Shown: in pieces, positions 33,057 through 50,234 of the stretch | Layout: the number at the start of each line of letters is the position of its first letter | Numbering within the stretch: position 1 is the stretch's first letter | Assembly (NCBI RefSeq): GCF_004912145.1 | Contig: NZ_STGT01000002.1 | Span: 62,001-126,000 of the forward strand | From: Peteryoungia rhizophila | GTDB lineage: Bacteria; Pseudomonadota; Alphaproteobacteria; Rhizobiales; Rhizobiaceae | Direction: 5' to 3' | Length of the DNA stretch: 64,000 nt | The notes under the pieces: model-generated | The model's database searches: none | Seen by the model: the letters and a program-made list of their open reading frames with translations, nothing else | What the model was told of the DNA's origin: nothing | Made by a program: the position numbers and the translations under genes

Positions 33057-34421
33057 TCATTCTCCAGGTATGAAGGCAGTATCGGGCATGGTCTCCGGGT
33101 ATGGTTTGCTCGGTCGGCCAAGGCGCGTGGCAACAAGGGCAGAGATGAGAAAGAGGCCTGCTTCGATCGAAAAGACGGCAGCAAAGGCGTGTGCATCTTT
33201 CGCGGTCAGCCAGCGCCCCAGATCGAGGGCTACCGTGCCCAAGACGCCGCCCAGCCCGAAGGCGACGGCCTGTGCCGCGCCCCAGATGCCCATGCGCATA
33301 CCGTAGTTCGATGTGCGGCCGCGGCCCGCTAGGATCATCATCGTGCCTATGGCGGCAACGGCGAAGGCGCCGTTGGCAGTGCCGAGCAGGAAGATATTGA
33401 TCTGCAAAGGCCAATTCGGTGCAGCCTGGGCCGAGAGAGCGAGCGCTGCGAGCGCAACAGCGGAGCCAAAGCAGCCCGATGTGATGAAATGTCGGGGCAG
33501 GTCCGGGTGGCGTTTGCCGAAAAGGGCTCCCGAAAGCCCGACCATGATCATGCCCAGGAGAACGCCTGCATGTTGCGTGCCGGACAAGCTGGTGGTCTCG
33601 CCCGGCGTCATGCCAAAGAGCAATCCGGCATAGGGCTCGAGAATGAGGTCCTGCGTGGCGAAGGCCAGCATCGACAGGAAGATGAACACAGTGAAGAGTC
33701 TGGCCTCGCGATCCTCCAGAACATCTTTGAGGCTGTCGCGAAAGCTCGTCGATGCTGCCCGGGATCTTGACCTCTCGACGGTCGGTCGCGACTCCATGCC
33801 GAAAACGCCGACAAGGCCGACCACAAACGCCACGAGGCCGGTCGCAGCCGTGATGGCAATCAGCCGCTCGTGTGAGTAGGGATCGAGTTGGGATCCGACC
33901 AGAATCGAGGTGACGATGATGCCTGTAATCATCAGCATCCAGGTGATCGTCGCGGCTGCGGCGCGTCGCTCCACCGCGGTCTTCATCGCAATCAGCGCCA
34001 GCAGCGAGGTGCCGGAAGCGCCTATACCGATCCCGATCAGGATGTAGGCGAGCACCGCGGCGATGATGCCGGCGAGGAAGGATTGTTCGAAGAGCAGCGT
34101 TGTGGCTGCAGCGCCAGTTCCAGCAGAGGCGAGAAGTGCGAGGCCGCCGATGATCCACAGAGTTCGCGAGCGCCCGGTGTCCGACTTGTGCCCCCAGACC
34201 GGTCGCGTGATCTGGATGCCGTAATGCAGCCCGACCAGAAGCCCCGGGATCACGGCCGCCAGACCGAGTTCGACGATCATGACACGGTTGAGCGTCGAGG
34301 TCGTCAGCACCACAATCGCGCCGAGTGCTGCCTGGACAAGGCCGAGGCGGATGATCGCAAGCCAGCCCAGTCCTTCGATGGAGGGCCGGTGCTTCGCGAC
34401 GTTTGAAATTGCCCGGCCCAT
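33057..34421 (-). CDS. bch2: BCD-family MFS-like transporter of the PucC/LhaA group
   Basis: This 454-aa inner-membrane protein has twelve helices. The family core includes LTTSTLNRVMIVELGLAAVI and DLILEPYAGLLFGMTPGETT. It is a paralogue of the lhaA product in the same cluster. Its position between bchG and bchP equals Rhodobacter orf428/bch2, thought to help handle bacteriochlorophyll or assemble light-harvesting complexes. The ATG has AGGAGA eight bases upstream; a GTG one codon earlier is possible. Confidence 0.85.
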   Translation of the reverse strand: MGRAISNVAKHRPSIEGLGWLAIIRLGLVQAALGAIVVLTTSTLNRVMIVELGLAAVIPGLLVGLHYGIQITRPVWGHKSDTGRSRTLWIIGGLALLASAGTGAAATTLLFEQSFLAGIIAAVLAYILIGIGIGASGTSLLALIAMKTAVERRAAAATITWMLMITGIIVTSILVGSQLDPYSHERLIAITAATGLVAFVVGLVGVFGMESRPTVERSRSRAASTSFRDSLKDVLEDREARLFTVFIFLSMLAFATQDLILEPYAGLLFGMTPGETTSLSGTQHAGVLLGMIMVGLSGALFGKRHPDLPRHFITSGCFGSAVALAALALSAQAAPNWPLQINIFLLGTANGAFAVAAIGTMMILAGRGRTSNYGMRMGIWGAAQAVAFGLGGVLGTVALDLGRWLTAKDAHAFAAVFSIEAGLFLISALVATRLGRPSKPYPETMPDTAFIPGE

Positions 34422-34431
34422 CACCCGTCTC

Positions 34432-35355
34432 CTATCCGACGGTCGCGGTTGCCAGGGGCATTGAGCGCAGCGCGATCGCTGCGGCCATCATGCCGCTAAC
34501 ATAAAGCCCGACGCCCACCGCCGAGTACCAGACGGCCCTGCCTTCCGGATCACGTAGGAAACGCAGCATGCAGAGGACTTGGAGGACCAGGACTAGGCCG
34601 ACCAGGGCCGCACCTGTCGTCAGGCCCGCCTGCGCCAGAAGCAGGATCACGCCGAGTTGCGTCGTCGCCATGACCAGACAAGCGATCCGGGCCGCGTTCC
34701 TCGGGCCATGCAACACCGGCAGGGTATCGACGCCCATCTCGTGGTCGCCCTTGATCGACTTGAAATCGTTGAGGGTCAGAATGCCGTGGGCTCCCAGACC
34801 GTAGAGGATCGCCACCATGATTGTCATTCCCGACGGGGCGTGACCGAGTGCTGCCGTTGCCGCCGTGATCCAGGGCAGTGTCTCGTAGCTCAGTCCGACG
34901 ACCCCATTGCCGAGCCACCCGTTCTGCTTGAAACGGAAGGGTGGTGCGCTGTAACCCCAGGCCATTGCGAGGCCTACCAGCGCGGCGCCGAAGACCAGCG
35001 GGCCCAGCAGGGCAGCGATAGCCATGGAGAGAATGGACATGGCGATGGCCACGAACAGCCCCCATTGGCCCGGCATCCGTCCCGAAGGGATGACGCGGTC
35101 CGGTTCGTTTATCGCATCGACGTGGCGGTCGAACCAATCGTTGACGGCCTGGCTGGTGCCACAGAGCAGCGGGCCGGCGAGGACGATGCCAAGGGCGATC
35201 GGAAGCCATCTTTCCCCCATGCCCGCGCCTGAGGCGACCGCGCCACAGGCATAAGCCCACATCGGCGGAAACCAGGTGATCGGCTTCAACAGCTGCAGGA
35301 CCGCCTTAGGGGACGGATGCGAGGCTGCCGGAACATGGGAATGAGTTTGAGCCAT
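34432..35355 (-). CDS. bchG: Bacteriochlorophyll synthase (UbiA-type prenyltransferase)
   Basis: This 307-aa membrane enzyme esterifies bacteriochlorophyllide a with geranylgeranyl diphosphate. The diphosphate-binding Asp motifs are NDWFDRHVDAINEPDR and LNDFKSIKGDHEMGVDTLP. About eight to nine helices are visible. No Shine-Dalgarno sequence precedes the ATG, and a candidate TAGCCT -10 ends only about seven bases upstream, so a leaderless transcript is possible. A perfect PpsR-type palindrome lies 30 bases before the start, between it and the ppsR stop. Confidence 0.93.
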   Translation of the reverse strand: MAQTHSHVPAASHPSPKAVLQLLKPITWFPPMWAYACGAVASGAGMGERWLPIALGIVLAGPLLCGTSQAVNDWFDRHVDAINEPDRVIPSGRMPGQWGLFVAIAMSILSMAIAALLGPLVFGAALVGLAMAWGYSAPPFRFKQNGWLGNGVVGLSYETLPWITAATAALGHAPSGMTIMVAILYGLGAHGILTLNDFKSIKGDHEMGVDTLPVLHGPRNAARIACLVMATTQLGVILLLAQAGLTTGAALVGLVLVLQVLCMLRFLRDPEGRAVWYSAVGVGLYVSGMMAAAIALRSMPLATATVG

Positions 35356-35384
35356 GGATGAAGGCTAAGCCGCACCCGGGAATG

Positions 35385-35402
35385 TGTCAACTTAAATTGA
35401 CA
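35385..35402. promoter_or_regulatory. PpsR/CrtJ binding site upstream of bchG
   Basis: TGTCAACTTAAATTGACA fits TGT-N12-ACA, with perfect TGTCAA/TTGACA arms. The minus-strand TTGACA serves as a -35 for bchG, so bound PpsR would block the polymerase. Confidence 0.82.
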
Positions 35403-35416
35403 GTTTTGTCTGTCGT

Positions 35417-36868
35417 TCAGTTGGGTTGCCCGGCGCCTGGACGGTAGTCTTCCAGGCCATGCCGACGCAGCTTGATGTAGAGGCTCTGGCGCGAGAGCCC
35501 GAGGATCTCTGCCGCATAGGCGCGGTTGTTGTTGGTGTGGTCGAGGGCGGCCTCGATACAGATCTTCTCGATCACGTCGAGGGATTCGCGAATGAGATCC
35601 TTTAGGGGGACCTTGCCGACGAGGGCCGAGAAACCTTCTGCCTGGTCGGGAACGCCCGGCGAAGGAATGGTCAGTCGCTCACCGCTGTTTGCCTGAGGAG
35701 CCACGATGAGCTGAACCGTATTGCTCGAAAGATTGAGGCGGGCGGAGATGGTGACGGCGCTCTCGGCCGAGAGATTGTCGGTAAGCGTCGAGGTGAAGCC
35801 TCGAACGCAAGGCTCGTCGAGCAGGCGTGTGTACAAGACGCGGATATCGATTGCCGCACCACCGAACCAGGAGGTGACATTGCGGCCGAGAACCTGGGTC
35901 AGAGACGGGGCGTGGATCAAGTCGAGGAACAGCGTGTTTGCCGAAATAACCAGGCCGTTCATGTCGGTCTGGATGACTGCTTCCGGCAGATCGGCAAGTT
36001 CAACAGCTGCGCCGCCGATCGGTTTTTCCGTACGCTGCCGCTTGGTCTCCTGGTCCTGCTCGGATGGCCAGAGCGCAAGCAGCACATTCGTGATGCCGTT
36101 TTCGCGGTAGGAGCGGATCGTCAGCGAGACGGTCGGTCCTTTTGCAATGCTGATGCCGTCCAGATTGACCGGGTCTGGACTGTGGCGAGCCTCGCTGATC
36201 GCATCGCCTAAGCGATCCCGGTCCTGCTTTCCGAAGAGGTCACGAATGGATTTTCCCGACAGGGGGGCAGATGTGGAAGACAGGAGGGAGGCCGCGGCCG
36301 GATTGGCATCCAGTATGGTGCGCCGTTCGCCATCCAGCATCACATAGGCGACCGTGGCAACCTTGAAGGCGGTCCGATAGCGGGTTTCGGCTTCCTTCAG
36401 CTCCCGGTAATCCGCCTCCAGTTCCAGCTGTGTCTGGACGAGGCGCTGTTGATCGTGCATCTGCTGGCGCAATTCGCGGCCAACCACGATCGTATAGGGA
36501 AAGTCTTTGGCGCTATAGGCTGAATACACGACCGGGAGATCCGGCTTGCCTGCGCATTTGTGATTGACCTGATAGCCGCGCACAGGGTGGTGGCTGCTGT
36601 CCGCCGAGAGCATTGAATCGATCTTGGGCACCGACTCGATCGTGACGCAGTCCTGAAGGCGTTTGCCGACCGTCTTTGACAGATCGTAATCAGTCAGGTC
36701 CTTGCCGGCGATGTAGATCTGGGAGACGATGTCGTTGCGGTCCACCAGAATGACGAGATCGGCGCCGAGGCTTACGAGAGAACCGATCGAATCGAGGTCC
36801 AGGGTCTTCAGCAGGCTGTCTGCAACTGCGAAGCCATCCGTACCACTATGACCGTTCAGGGGCTTCAT
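35417..36868 (-). CDS. ppsR: PpsR/CrtJ transcriptional repressor
   Basis: This 483-aa redox/light-responsive repressor of photosynthesis genes has an N-terminal PAS-like domain (about 10-140, LVSLGADLVILVDRNDIV), a coiled linker (QTQLELEADYRELKEAETRY), two further PAS domains and a C-terminal Fis-type helix-turn-helix (NRAYAAEILGLSRQSLYIKL). A Cys just before the helix-turn-helix (KICIEAAL) matches the redox Cys of CrtJ/PpsR. The start ATG overlaps the ppaA stop (ATGA) and has no ribosome site of its own, so its synthesis depends on ppaA translation. Confidence 0.92.
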   Translation of the reverse strand: MKPLNGHSGTDGFAVADSLLKTLDLDSIGSLVSLGADLVILVDRNDIVSQIYIAGKDLTDYDLSKTVGKRLQDCVTIESVPKIDSMLSADSSHHPVRGYQVNHKCAGKPDLPVVYSAYSAKDFPYTIVVGRELRQQMHDQQRLVQTQLELEADYRELKEAETRYRTAFKVATVAYVMLDGERRTILDANPAAASLLSSTSAPLSGKSIRDLFGKQDRDRLGDAISEARHSPDPVNLDGISIAKGPTVSLTIRSYRENGITNVLLALWPSEQDQETKRQRTEKPIGGAAVELADLPEAVIQTDMNGLVISANTLFLDLIHAPSLTQVLGRNVTSWFGGAAIDIRVLYTRLLDEPCVRGFTSTLTDNLSAESAVTISARLNLSSNTVQLIVAPQANSGERLTIPSPGVPDQAEGFSALVGKVPLKDLIRESLDVIEKICIEAALDHTNNNRAYAAEILGLSRQSLYIKLRRHGLEDYRPGAGQPN

Positions 36869-37818
36869 GGAGTGAGCCAATCGATTCCGCCGGGTGAAAC
36901 CACTGCCGTTTTGCCAGCGGCGCTGGCCTGCTGACTGATTCTTTCTAGTTCGTAATAACTGTCGCAGATCTTGACGGCGGAGTAAACGCTGTCACAGATG
37001 CAATCAATCCCCAAACCTACAAGAAAATCAATGGAATCCAGTGCGGCCGCGCCGCCGACGACGAGGGGGATTCGCGACCCTTTGCGAAGCTTGCGGATAT
37101 CCTGGACAAGGGTCTTGAACTCCCTCGCCAGCCTTATGTTGCTCCAACCAATGCAGGCGACGTCGGCGCCCTCGAGGGCGCGCGCGAGGGCGCCCGTTCT
37201 CGATGCTGCCGGTTCCAGGACCTGGCTCGACCAACCGAGGCTGTCGAAGAGCAGTCCGATGAGATGCGGCATCAATGTGTGCTGTTCACCGAAAGGGGCC
37301 AGAATCAGCGCGCTCGGTGTATCGGCGTTCCGAGAGGAACCGCGAAGTTCCATCGACAGGGCGGTTGCCATTTCCTGAAGGCGAGCGGTTCCGATGGTGA
37401 CATCGATGAAATCGCATTCATCCGAGGCCCAGTCCTTGCCGAGCTGCCGGGCTATGGTCTCGAGAAAGAGCGCCTTGACATAGTTGGGGCGTCCCGGCGG
37501 CAGTTCGTGTTCGAGGAATGCCCTGAGAGATGCCGCGCGCGTGCGTGGGTTCAAGATCAGAAAGCGAAACTCTGCGAGCGCCTTCTCATAAAGGCGATCG
37601 TGCTCCAAACCCCGGTCATAACGCGTCGACAGCTTTTCGGCCGTCATCGAAGCCACCGTTCCCTTAATCAGGCGTCGGAGTTTGTCTCCCTCGCTCTGGG
37701 TTAGGTATGTCCTCTTGCTATCGGCCGCAAGCCCTATGAGGGGCCTAAACCCTTCCCGCCGCGCAGGTTTCCCGGTATTTTTCGGGTCATTCCCGTCTTG
37801 AAGCGAACCGTCCATCAT
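36865..37818 (-). CDS. ppaA: PpaA/AerR antirepressor with B12-binding-like domain
   Basis: This 317-aa partner of PpsR has a helical bundle with W130 (LGKDWASDECDFIDVTIGTARL) followed by a corrinoid-binding-like domain with H180 (FGEQHTLMPHLIG). The family H-x2-G is H-T-L-M here, so the loop Gly is missing. It probably binds cobalamin or haem and relieves PpsR repression, as in Rhodobacter. It is translationally coupled to ppsR and divergent from bchF. Two ATG codons in a row begin the frame; the ribosome site is weak. Confidence 0.87.
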   Translation of the reverse strand: MMDGSLQDGNDPKNTGKPARREGFRPLIGLAADSKRTYLTQSEGDKLRRLIKGTVASMTAEKLSTRYDRGLEHDRLYEKALAEFRFLILNPRTRAASLRAFLEHELPPGRPNYVKALFLETIARQLGKDWASDECDFIDVTIGTARLQEMATALSMELRGSSRNADTPSALILAPFGEQHTLMPHLIGLLFDSLGWSSQVLEPAASRTGALARALEGADVACIGWSNIRLAREFKTLVQDIRKLRKGSRIPLVVGGAAALDSIDFLVGLGIDCICDSVYSAVKICDSYYELERISQQASAAGKTAVVSPGGIDWLTP

Positions 37819-37925
37819 AACGCGCCAAGCTCCCCGCCCGCGAAACGACCAATATGCGGCGTCGAGCGGAGACGTGCGAGGTTCCGTCGGACGAGCAAGA
37901 GGAGCATGAACTCAGTTTTCATTTC

Positions 37926-37959
37926 TGTAAATAAAAATATACGTCAATCTAAGTTGACA
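37926..37959. promoter_or_regulatory. Overlapping PpsR/CrtJ-type motifs and -35 in the ppaA-bchF gap
   Basis: Two near-matches share two bases: TGT-N12-ACG (37926-37943) and CGT-N12-ACA (37942-37959, arms GTCAA/TTGAC). The second includes a consensus TTGACA (37954-37959) oriented toward bchF, with TAGTCT 18 bp on as a weak -10. Binding would shut the bchF superoperon and probably affects ppaA-ppsR. Confidence 0.65.
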
Positions 37960-38024
37960 CTTTGATTGTCCGGGGCGTAGTCTTTGCTCAATCCCGATTG
38001 CCCTTGGGAGGGACGGGAGAAGGG

Positions 38025-46083
<8,059 letters not shown>

Positions 46084-46090
46084 GGTTGCC

Positions 46091-46807
46091 ATGAGCCAGG
46101 CCGATTACATCAGACGCACCGGTGAAATCGAACACTACTTCGACCGTACGGCGCTCGATGCATGGAAACGCCTGACCGGCGACCAACCGGTGAGCGGCAT
46201 CCGCGCCACGGTGCGGAAAGGTCGCGAAGAGATGCGCGGCACGCTCGCTTCCTGGCTCCCGGCGGATCTCACCGGCTGGCGCATCCTCGATGCAGGCTGC
46301 GGTTCCGGCGTTCTATCCTTCGAACTCATCGCACGCGGCGCGGAAGTCGTCGGCATCGATCTCTCGGCGCAGATGATCGCCCATGCCCGCCAACGGACGC
46401 ACGAGATGGAAGCCGCACACGGGCGCTTCAAGGGTTCTGTCAGTTTCCACAGTGGCGACATGCTGGACCCCTGTCACGGACATTTCGATGCGGTGGTCGC
46501 GATGGACGTACTGATCCATTACCGCCCTGCAGACGCCGTGCGCGTGCTCCATACCCTGGCCGAGCGCACCTCGCGCCAGATGATCTTCACGCTGGCGCCT
46601 GGATCCCGCCTGCTGCGGGCCATGCTCGCTGCCGGCAAGGTCTTCCCCCGCGGCAACCGGGCGCCTGCAATCTATCCAGTCGATCCGTCCCGGCTCGTCG
46701 CTGAGATGATCAACCATCCGGAGTTTGCCCATTGGCAGGCCGGCCGCAGCCACAAGGTCGGCGTCGGCTTCTACACGTCGCAAGCCATGGAGGTGGTCCG
46801 GTCATGA
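46091..46807 (+). CDS. bchM: Magnesium protoporphyrin IX methyltransferase
   Basis: This 238-aa SAM-dependent O-methyltransferase methylates the 13-propionate of Mg-protoporphyrin IX. The SAM site is ILDAGCGSGVLSFELIARGA, followed by DAVVAMDVLIHYRP, and the family N-terminus is YFDRTALDAWKRLTGD. The stop overlaps lhaA (ATGA). Confidence 0.93.
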   Translation: MSQADYIRRTGEIEHYFDRTALDAWKRLTGDQPVSGIRATVRKGREEMRGTLASWLPADLTGWRILDAGCGSGVLSFELIARGAEVVGIDLSAQMIAHARQRTHEMEAAHGRFKGSVSFHSGDMLDPCHGHFDAVVAMDVLIHYRPADAVRVLHTLAERTSRQMIFTLAPGSRLLRAMLAAGKVFPRGNRAPAIYPVDPSRLVAEMINHPEFAHWQAGRSHKVGVGFYTSQAMEVVRS

Positions 46808-48243
46808 CGATCGCTGCCGCCAACCGCAAAATGATCTCGTTCTGGCAAAAGCTTGGAACGCGTTTCATGCCGTTTGCGGATGCGGCGTCGGCCGAGATGC
46901 CACTCTCCAGGCTGCTGCGTCTTTCGTTGTTCCAGGTTTCCGCCGGTTGCGTGCTTGTTCTCCTGACCGGCACATTGAACCGGGTGCTGATCGTCGAGCT
47001 CGGCGTTTCCGTCGCGCTCGTCTCTGCCGTGGTCGCTATTCCGGTTCTTGCCGCGCCGCTGCGGCTGCTTTTCGGCTTCCGCTCGGACACCTACAAGTCC
47101 GTGCTCGGCTGGCGGCGCGTGCCCTATGTCTGGCTCGGAAGCCTGCTGCAGTTCGGTGGTCTCGCGATCATGCCTTTTGCGCTGCTGCTCCTGCAGTCGC
47201 AGACCATCGGACCCGACTGGGCGGGTGCCGCGGGCGCCAGCCTCGCCTTCATCCTCACCGGTTTCGGCATGCATATGTCGCAGACGGCCGGCTTGGCACT
47301 CGCAAGCGATCTCGTGCCGGAGGAGAAGCGGCCGCGGGTGGTCGCGCTTCTCTACTTCATGCTGCTCACCGGCATGATCGGTGCGTCGACTTTCTATAGC
47401 TTTTTCCTCGTCGACTTTTCCCCGATGCTCCTGATCCAGGTGATCCAGGGAACGGCACTGCTCACCATCATCATCAACTTGATTGCGATCTGGAAGCAGG
47501 AGGCCCGCGATGTGCGCCGCACGGCCGTTGACCGGGATCTGTCGAGCTTCTTCGACGCGCTTGAAGACTATCGCAGCGCGCCCGGCGTCATGCGGCTTCT
47601 GCTGGCGGTCGCCATCGGGTCAGCGGCCTTTTCGATGCAGGATATTCTGCTCGAGCCCTACGGCGGCGAAATCCTCGGCTTGTCCGTTGGCGAAACAACG
47701 CGCCTGACGGGGCTCTGGGCCTTCGGAACCATGATCGGCTTTGCTTGGGCAGCCCACAGCCTGAAGCATGGCGCGCAGATGTATCGGATAGCGGCGCGTG
47801 GCCTGTTGATTGGTCTCGGGGCATTCTGCGCTGTCATCTTCGCCTCACCGCTTGGCTTCAACGCACTCTTTCATCTCGGTGCTCTGGGCATCGGTTTGGG
47901 TGGCGGTCTGTTTGCCGTCGGCACCATGCTGGCCGCCATGGGCATTGCCGAGCGCTCGGACAGCGGTCTTGTTGTCGGTGCCTGGGGTGCCGTGCAGGCG
48001 ACAGCGATCGGCGCCAGCATGCTGGCCGGTGGCGTGATCAAGAACACGATCAATGCGCTCGCGCTCAACGGCTCGCTGGGCGAGGCCATGATGACGCCGG
48101 CTGCTGGGTATCTGGTCGTCTACACCTTTGAAATCATTCTCCTCTTTCTGTGCCTAGCTGTCTTGGGTCCACTCACCGGCCGGCGCTACCAGAGGGACTA
48201 TCTGCATAACATGCGTTTTGGACTGGCGGAGCTGCCCGGCTGA
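46804..48243 (+). CDS. lhaA: LhaA, light-harvesting 1 assembly protein (BCD/PucC family)
   Basis: This 479-aa twelve-helix membrane protein helps LH1 assembly or pigment delivery. Signature segments are LLTGTLNRVLIVELGVS, WRRVPYVWLGSLLQFGG and MQDILLEPYGGEILGLSVGE. Its place between bchM and puhA is the conserved bchFNBHLM-lhaA-puhA order. An in-frame start 24 codons earlier would lie within bchM; the ATGA overlap start is preferred. Confidence 0.93.
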   Translation: MTIAAANRKMISFWQKLGTRFMPFADAASAEMPLSRLLRLSLFQVSAGCVLVLLTGTLNRVLIVELGVSVALVSAVVAIPVLAAPLRLLFGFRSDTYKSVLGWRRVPYVWLGSLLQFGGLAIMPFALLLLQSQTIGPDWAGAAGASLAFILTGFGMHMSQTAGLALASDLVPEEKRPRVVALLYFMLLTGMIGASTFYSFFLVDFSPMLLIQVIQGTALLTIIINLIAIWKQEARDVRRTAVDRDLSSFFDALEDYRSAPGVMRLLLAVAIGSAAFSMQDILLEPYGGEILGLSVGETTRLTGLWAFGTMIGFAWAAHSLKHGAQMYRIAARGLLIGLGAFCAVIFASPLGFNALFHLGALGIGLGGGLFAVGTMLAAMGIAERSDSGLVVGAWGAVQATAIGASMLAGGVIKNTINALALNGSLGEAMMTPAAGYLVVYTFEIILLFLCLAVLGPLTGRRYQRDYLHNMRFGLAELPG

Positions 48244-48279
48244 CCGCCGGCGGAAGCGCTTTACACGGGAGGGTCTGAT

Positions 48280-49059
48280 ATGACCGGGTCGCTGGTTGGG
48301 AATATCGATGTCGCACAAGTGGTGCTCTATGCGTTCTGGCTCTTTTTCGCGGGGCTGATCTGGTATCTGCGCCAGGAAGACCGCCGCGAGGGCTATCCGC
48401 TCGAAGAGGATGTGACGGGTCGCTACAACAAGAGCCCTTGGCTCTTTGTGCCGCCGAAGAAGACCTTCATCCTGCCGCATGGCCAGGGCATCCGCCATGC
48501 TCCGGATTTCAAGCGCGACGAACGCACCTTCTCGAGCCGCCGCATCGCGCCTGCTCCCGGGTATCCGTCCGAGCCCGTCGGCAATCCGCTGCTCGCCGGT
48601 ATCGGTCCCGGTTCCTGGGCTGAACGTTCCGACAAGCCTGACGTTACCGCCCATGGCGACGCCCGCATCGTGCCGCTGCGCGTGGCTGAGGGTTTCGGGC
48701 TCGCCGAAGGTGCCGCCGACCCGCGGGGTCTCGCGGTTCTCGGTTGCGACCGTCAGGTGGCGGGAACCGTCAGGGACATCTGGGTCGACCGCGCGGAACA
48801 TCTGATCCGCTACTACGAGGTCGAGCTTGGCGAGGGCGGCCGTACCGTTCTGCTGCCGAACAACTTCGTCGTATTCCAGACCGGTCGCGGCAATGTCCGG
48901 CATCTCTATGTACATGCCGTGACCGCCGCGCAGTTCGCCGATGTCCCGGCGACTGCACGCCCCGAACTCGTGACCCTGCTCGAGGAAGACAAGATCGCCG
49001 CCTATTTCGGTGCCGGTCTCCTCTATGCGGATCGCTTTCGTCAGGAGCCACTGCTGTGA
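48280..49059 (+). CDS. puhA: Photosynthetic reaction centre H subunit
   Basis: This 259-aa protein has a single N-terminal transmembrane helix (VVLYAFWLFFAGLIWYLR) and a cytoplasmic PRC-barrel-like domain. H-subunit segments are REGYPLEEDVTGR, GNPLLAGIGPGSWAERSDKP, and ARIVPLR; it stabilises the L-M core and shapes the proton path to QB. The 36-bp gap before it is one of the larger gaps in the superoperon and may carry a processing site. Its stop overlaps the puhB GTG start. Confidence 0.95.
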   Translation: MTGSLVGNIDVAQVVLYAFWLFFAGLIWYLRQEDRREGYPLEEDVTGRYNKSPWLFVPPKKTFILPHGQGIRHAPDFKRDERTFSSRRIAPAPGYPSEPVGNPLLAGIGPGSWAERSDKPDVTAHGDARIVPLRVAEGFGLAEGAADPRGLAVLGCDRQVAGTVRDIWVDRAEHLIRYYEVELGEGGRTVLLPNNFVVFQTGRGNVRHLYVHAVTAAQFADVPATARPELVTLLEEDKIAAYFGAGLLYADRFRQEPLL

Positions 49060-49730
49060 AACAGTTCGTCACGCGAGAACATGAAATCGAGCCGCTGCCG
49101 GGCCTTCCCGGCGTACCGCCGGCTGGTGAAGTCATTCTCTGGCAGGGGCGGCCGTCGTCTGCCCTCATCGCCCGCCATCTGCTGAAGGTCCGTTGGATCG
49201 TCGGCTACTTCCTGGTCCTCGCGACCTGGGCAGTGGCAGCCGGTCTATCCGACGGGCATCCTGCCGGCGGCATCTTGTTTTCGGTTGCAGTTCTGACTGC
49301 TCTTGCCGGCGTGCTGATCGGCATGATCGAGCTCTTCGCCTGGGCTGTTGAAAAGACGACGCTCTACACGATCACGACGGAGCGCATCGTCATCCGCTTT
49401 GGCGTGGCGATCTCCATGACGCTGAACCTGCCCTTCCGCCAGATCGATGGCGTCTCGCTCGCACGCATCGGCGAGAAGGCCGGCTTGATCGCTATCGCGC
49501 TCCTGCCGGAGCAGCGCATCTCCTGGCTTATTCAGTGGCCGCATGTGCGCGGTTTCCGTTTCGCCAGGCCCGAGCCGAGCCTGGTTTATCTTCCGGACGC
49601 GGACAAGGCGGCGAACATCCTATCGGCAGCGATCGGCCAGTATCGTGGCGCCCGCGCGGAGCAGCCAAGGATCATCGTGCAAGAGACGGCCGGACGCGCA
49701 ATGCCGACTTCCGTCGTCGCAGCCGAATAG
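49056..49730 (+). CDS. puhB: PuhB, photosynthetic complex assembly protein
   Basis: This 224-aa membrane protein is needed for reaction-centre assembly. It has two helices (WIVGYFLVLATWAVAAGL, GILFSVAVLTALAGVLIGM) and a bacterial PH-like domain (TLYTITTERIVIRFGVAI). The GTG start overlaps the puhA stop (GTGA). A much longer frame reaching into puhA is an artefact. Confidence 0.9.
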   Translation: MKQFVTREHEIEPLPGLPGVPPAGEVILWQGRPSSALIARHLLKVRWIVGYFLVLATWAVAAGLSDGHPAGGILFSVAVLTALAGVLIGMIELFAWAVEKTTLYTITTERIVIRFGVAISMTLNLPFRQIDGVSLARIGEKAGLIAIALLPEQRISWLIQWPHVRGFRFARPEPSLVYLPDADKAANILSAAIGQYRGARAEQPRIIVQETAGRAMPTSVVAAE

Positions 49731-49739
49731 GAGCGTCTC

Positions 49740-50234
49740 ATGGGATCGGCCTCGCATCTCGGCTACTGGGCAGACCGCAAGGGCAAGACGCCTAATCGGG
49801 TCCCCCGTGGCCTGTTCCTTGGTCTCGTCGGTCTGCTGGCTTTCACGGCAGGAGCAATTCTGTTCGGAAAGACCACGGGGCTGGGTCTCGTCAAGCAGCA
49901 GCAGGCTGCACCGATCGCCATCCGCGACGTCACCATTACCCGCAGCACTTCAGACTTCGTCGTGGTGAGAGATGCTGCGACTGGCCAGGAGATCGCAAGC
50001 TATGCGCCACAGGCCGGTGGCTTTGTGCCTGGCTCGTTGCGCGCTTTCGAGCGCATGCGCCAGGTCTCCAAGGTACCGTTCGATACGCCATACAGGCTGA
50101 TCAAGTGGGACGCCGGTGGAATCAGCCTGTCCGATACGGGAACCGGCGAACGGATCTATCTCGATGCCTTTGGTCGCGACAACGTGGCCGCATTCGAAGC
50201 CCTTCTGGGCCCACAGGGAGGAGAAAGCCAATGA
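49740..50234 (+). CDS. puhC: PuhC, photosynthetic complex assembly protein
   Basis: This 164-aa protein has one N-terminal membrane helix (GLFLGLVGLLAFTAGAILF) and a periplasmic domain with VTITRSTSDFVVVRDAATG and FVPGSLRAFERMR. In Rhodobacter PuhC affects RC-LH1 organisation. The stop overlaps the next small gene by ATGA. Confidence 0.88.
   Translation: MGSASHLGYWADRKGKTPNRVPRGLFLGLVGLLAFTAGAILFGKTTGLGLVKQQQAAPIAIRDVTITRSTSDFVVVRDAATGQEIASYAPQAGGFVPGSLRAFERMRQVSKVPFDTPYRLIKWDAGGISLSDTGTGERIYLDAFGRDNVAAFEALLGPQGGESQ

Noticed and set aside
31816..34158. 780-codon frame covering bchP and running upstream through bch2 in another frame
   Set aside because: Only the C-terminal 401 residues match a family (BchP); the upstream part is an out-of-frame read of bch2 and is Arg/His-rich.
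48744..49055. N-terminal extension of puhB into puhA
   Set aside because: It would overlap puhA by about 300 bases in another frame; the GTG at the puhA stop gives the normal PuhB start.
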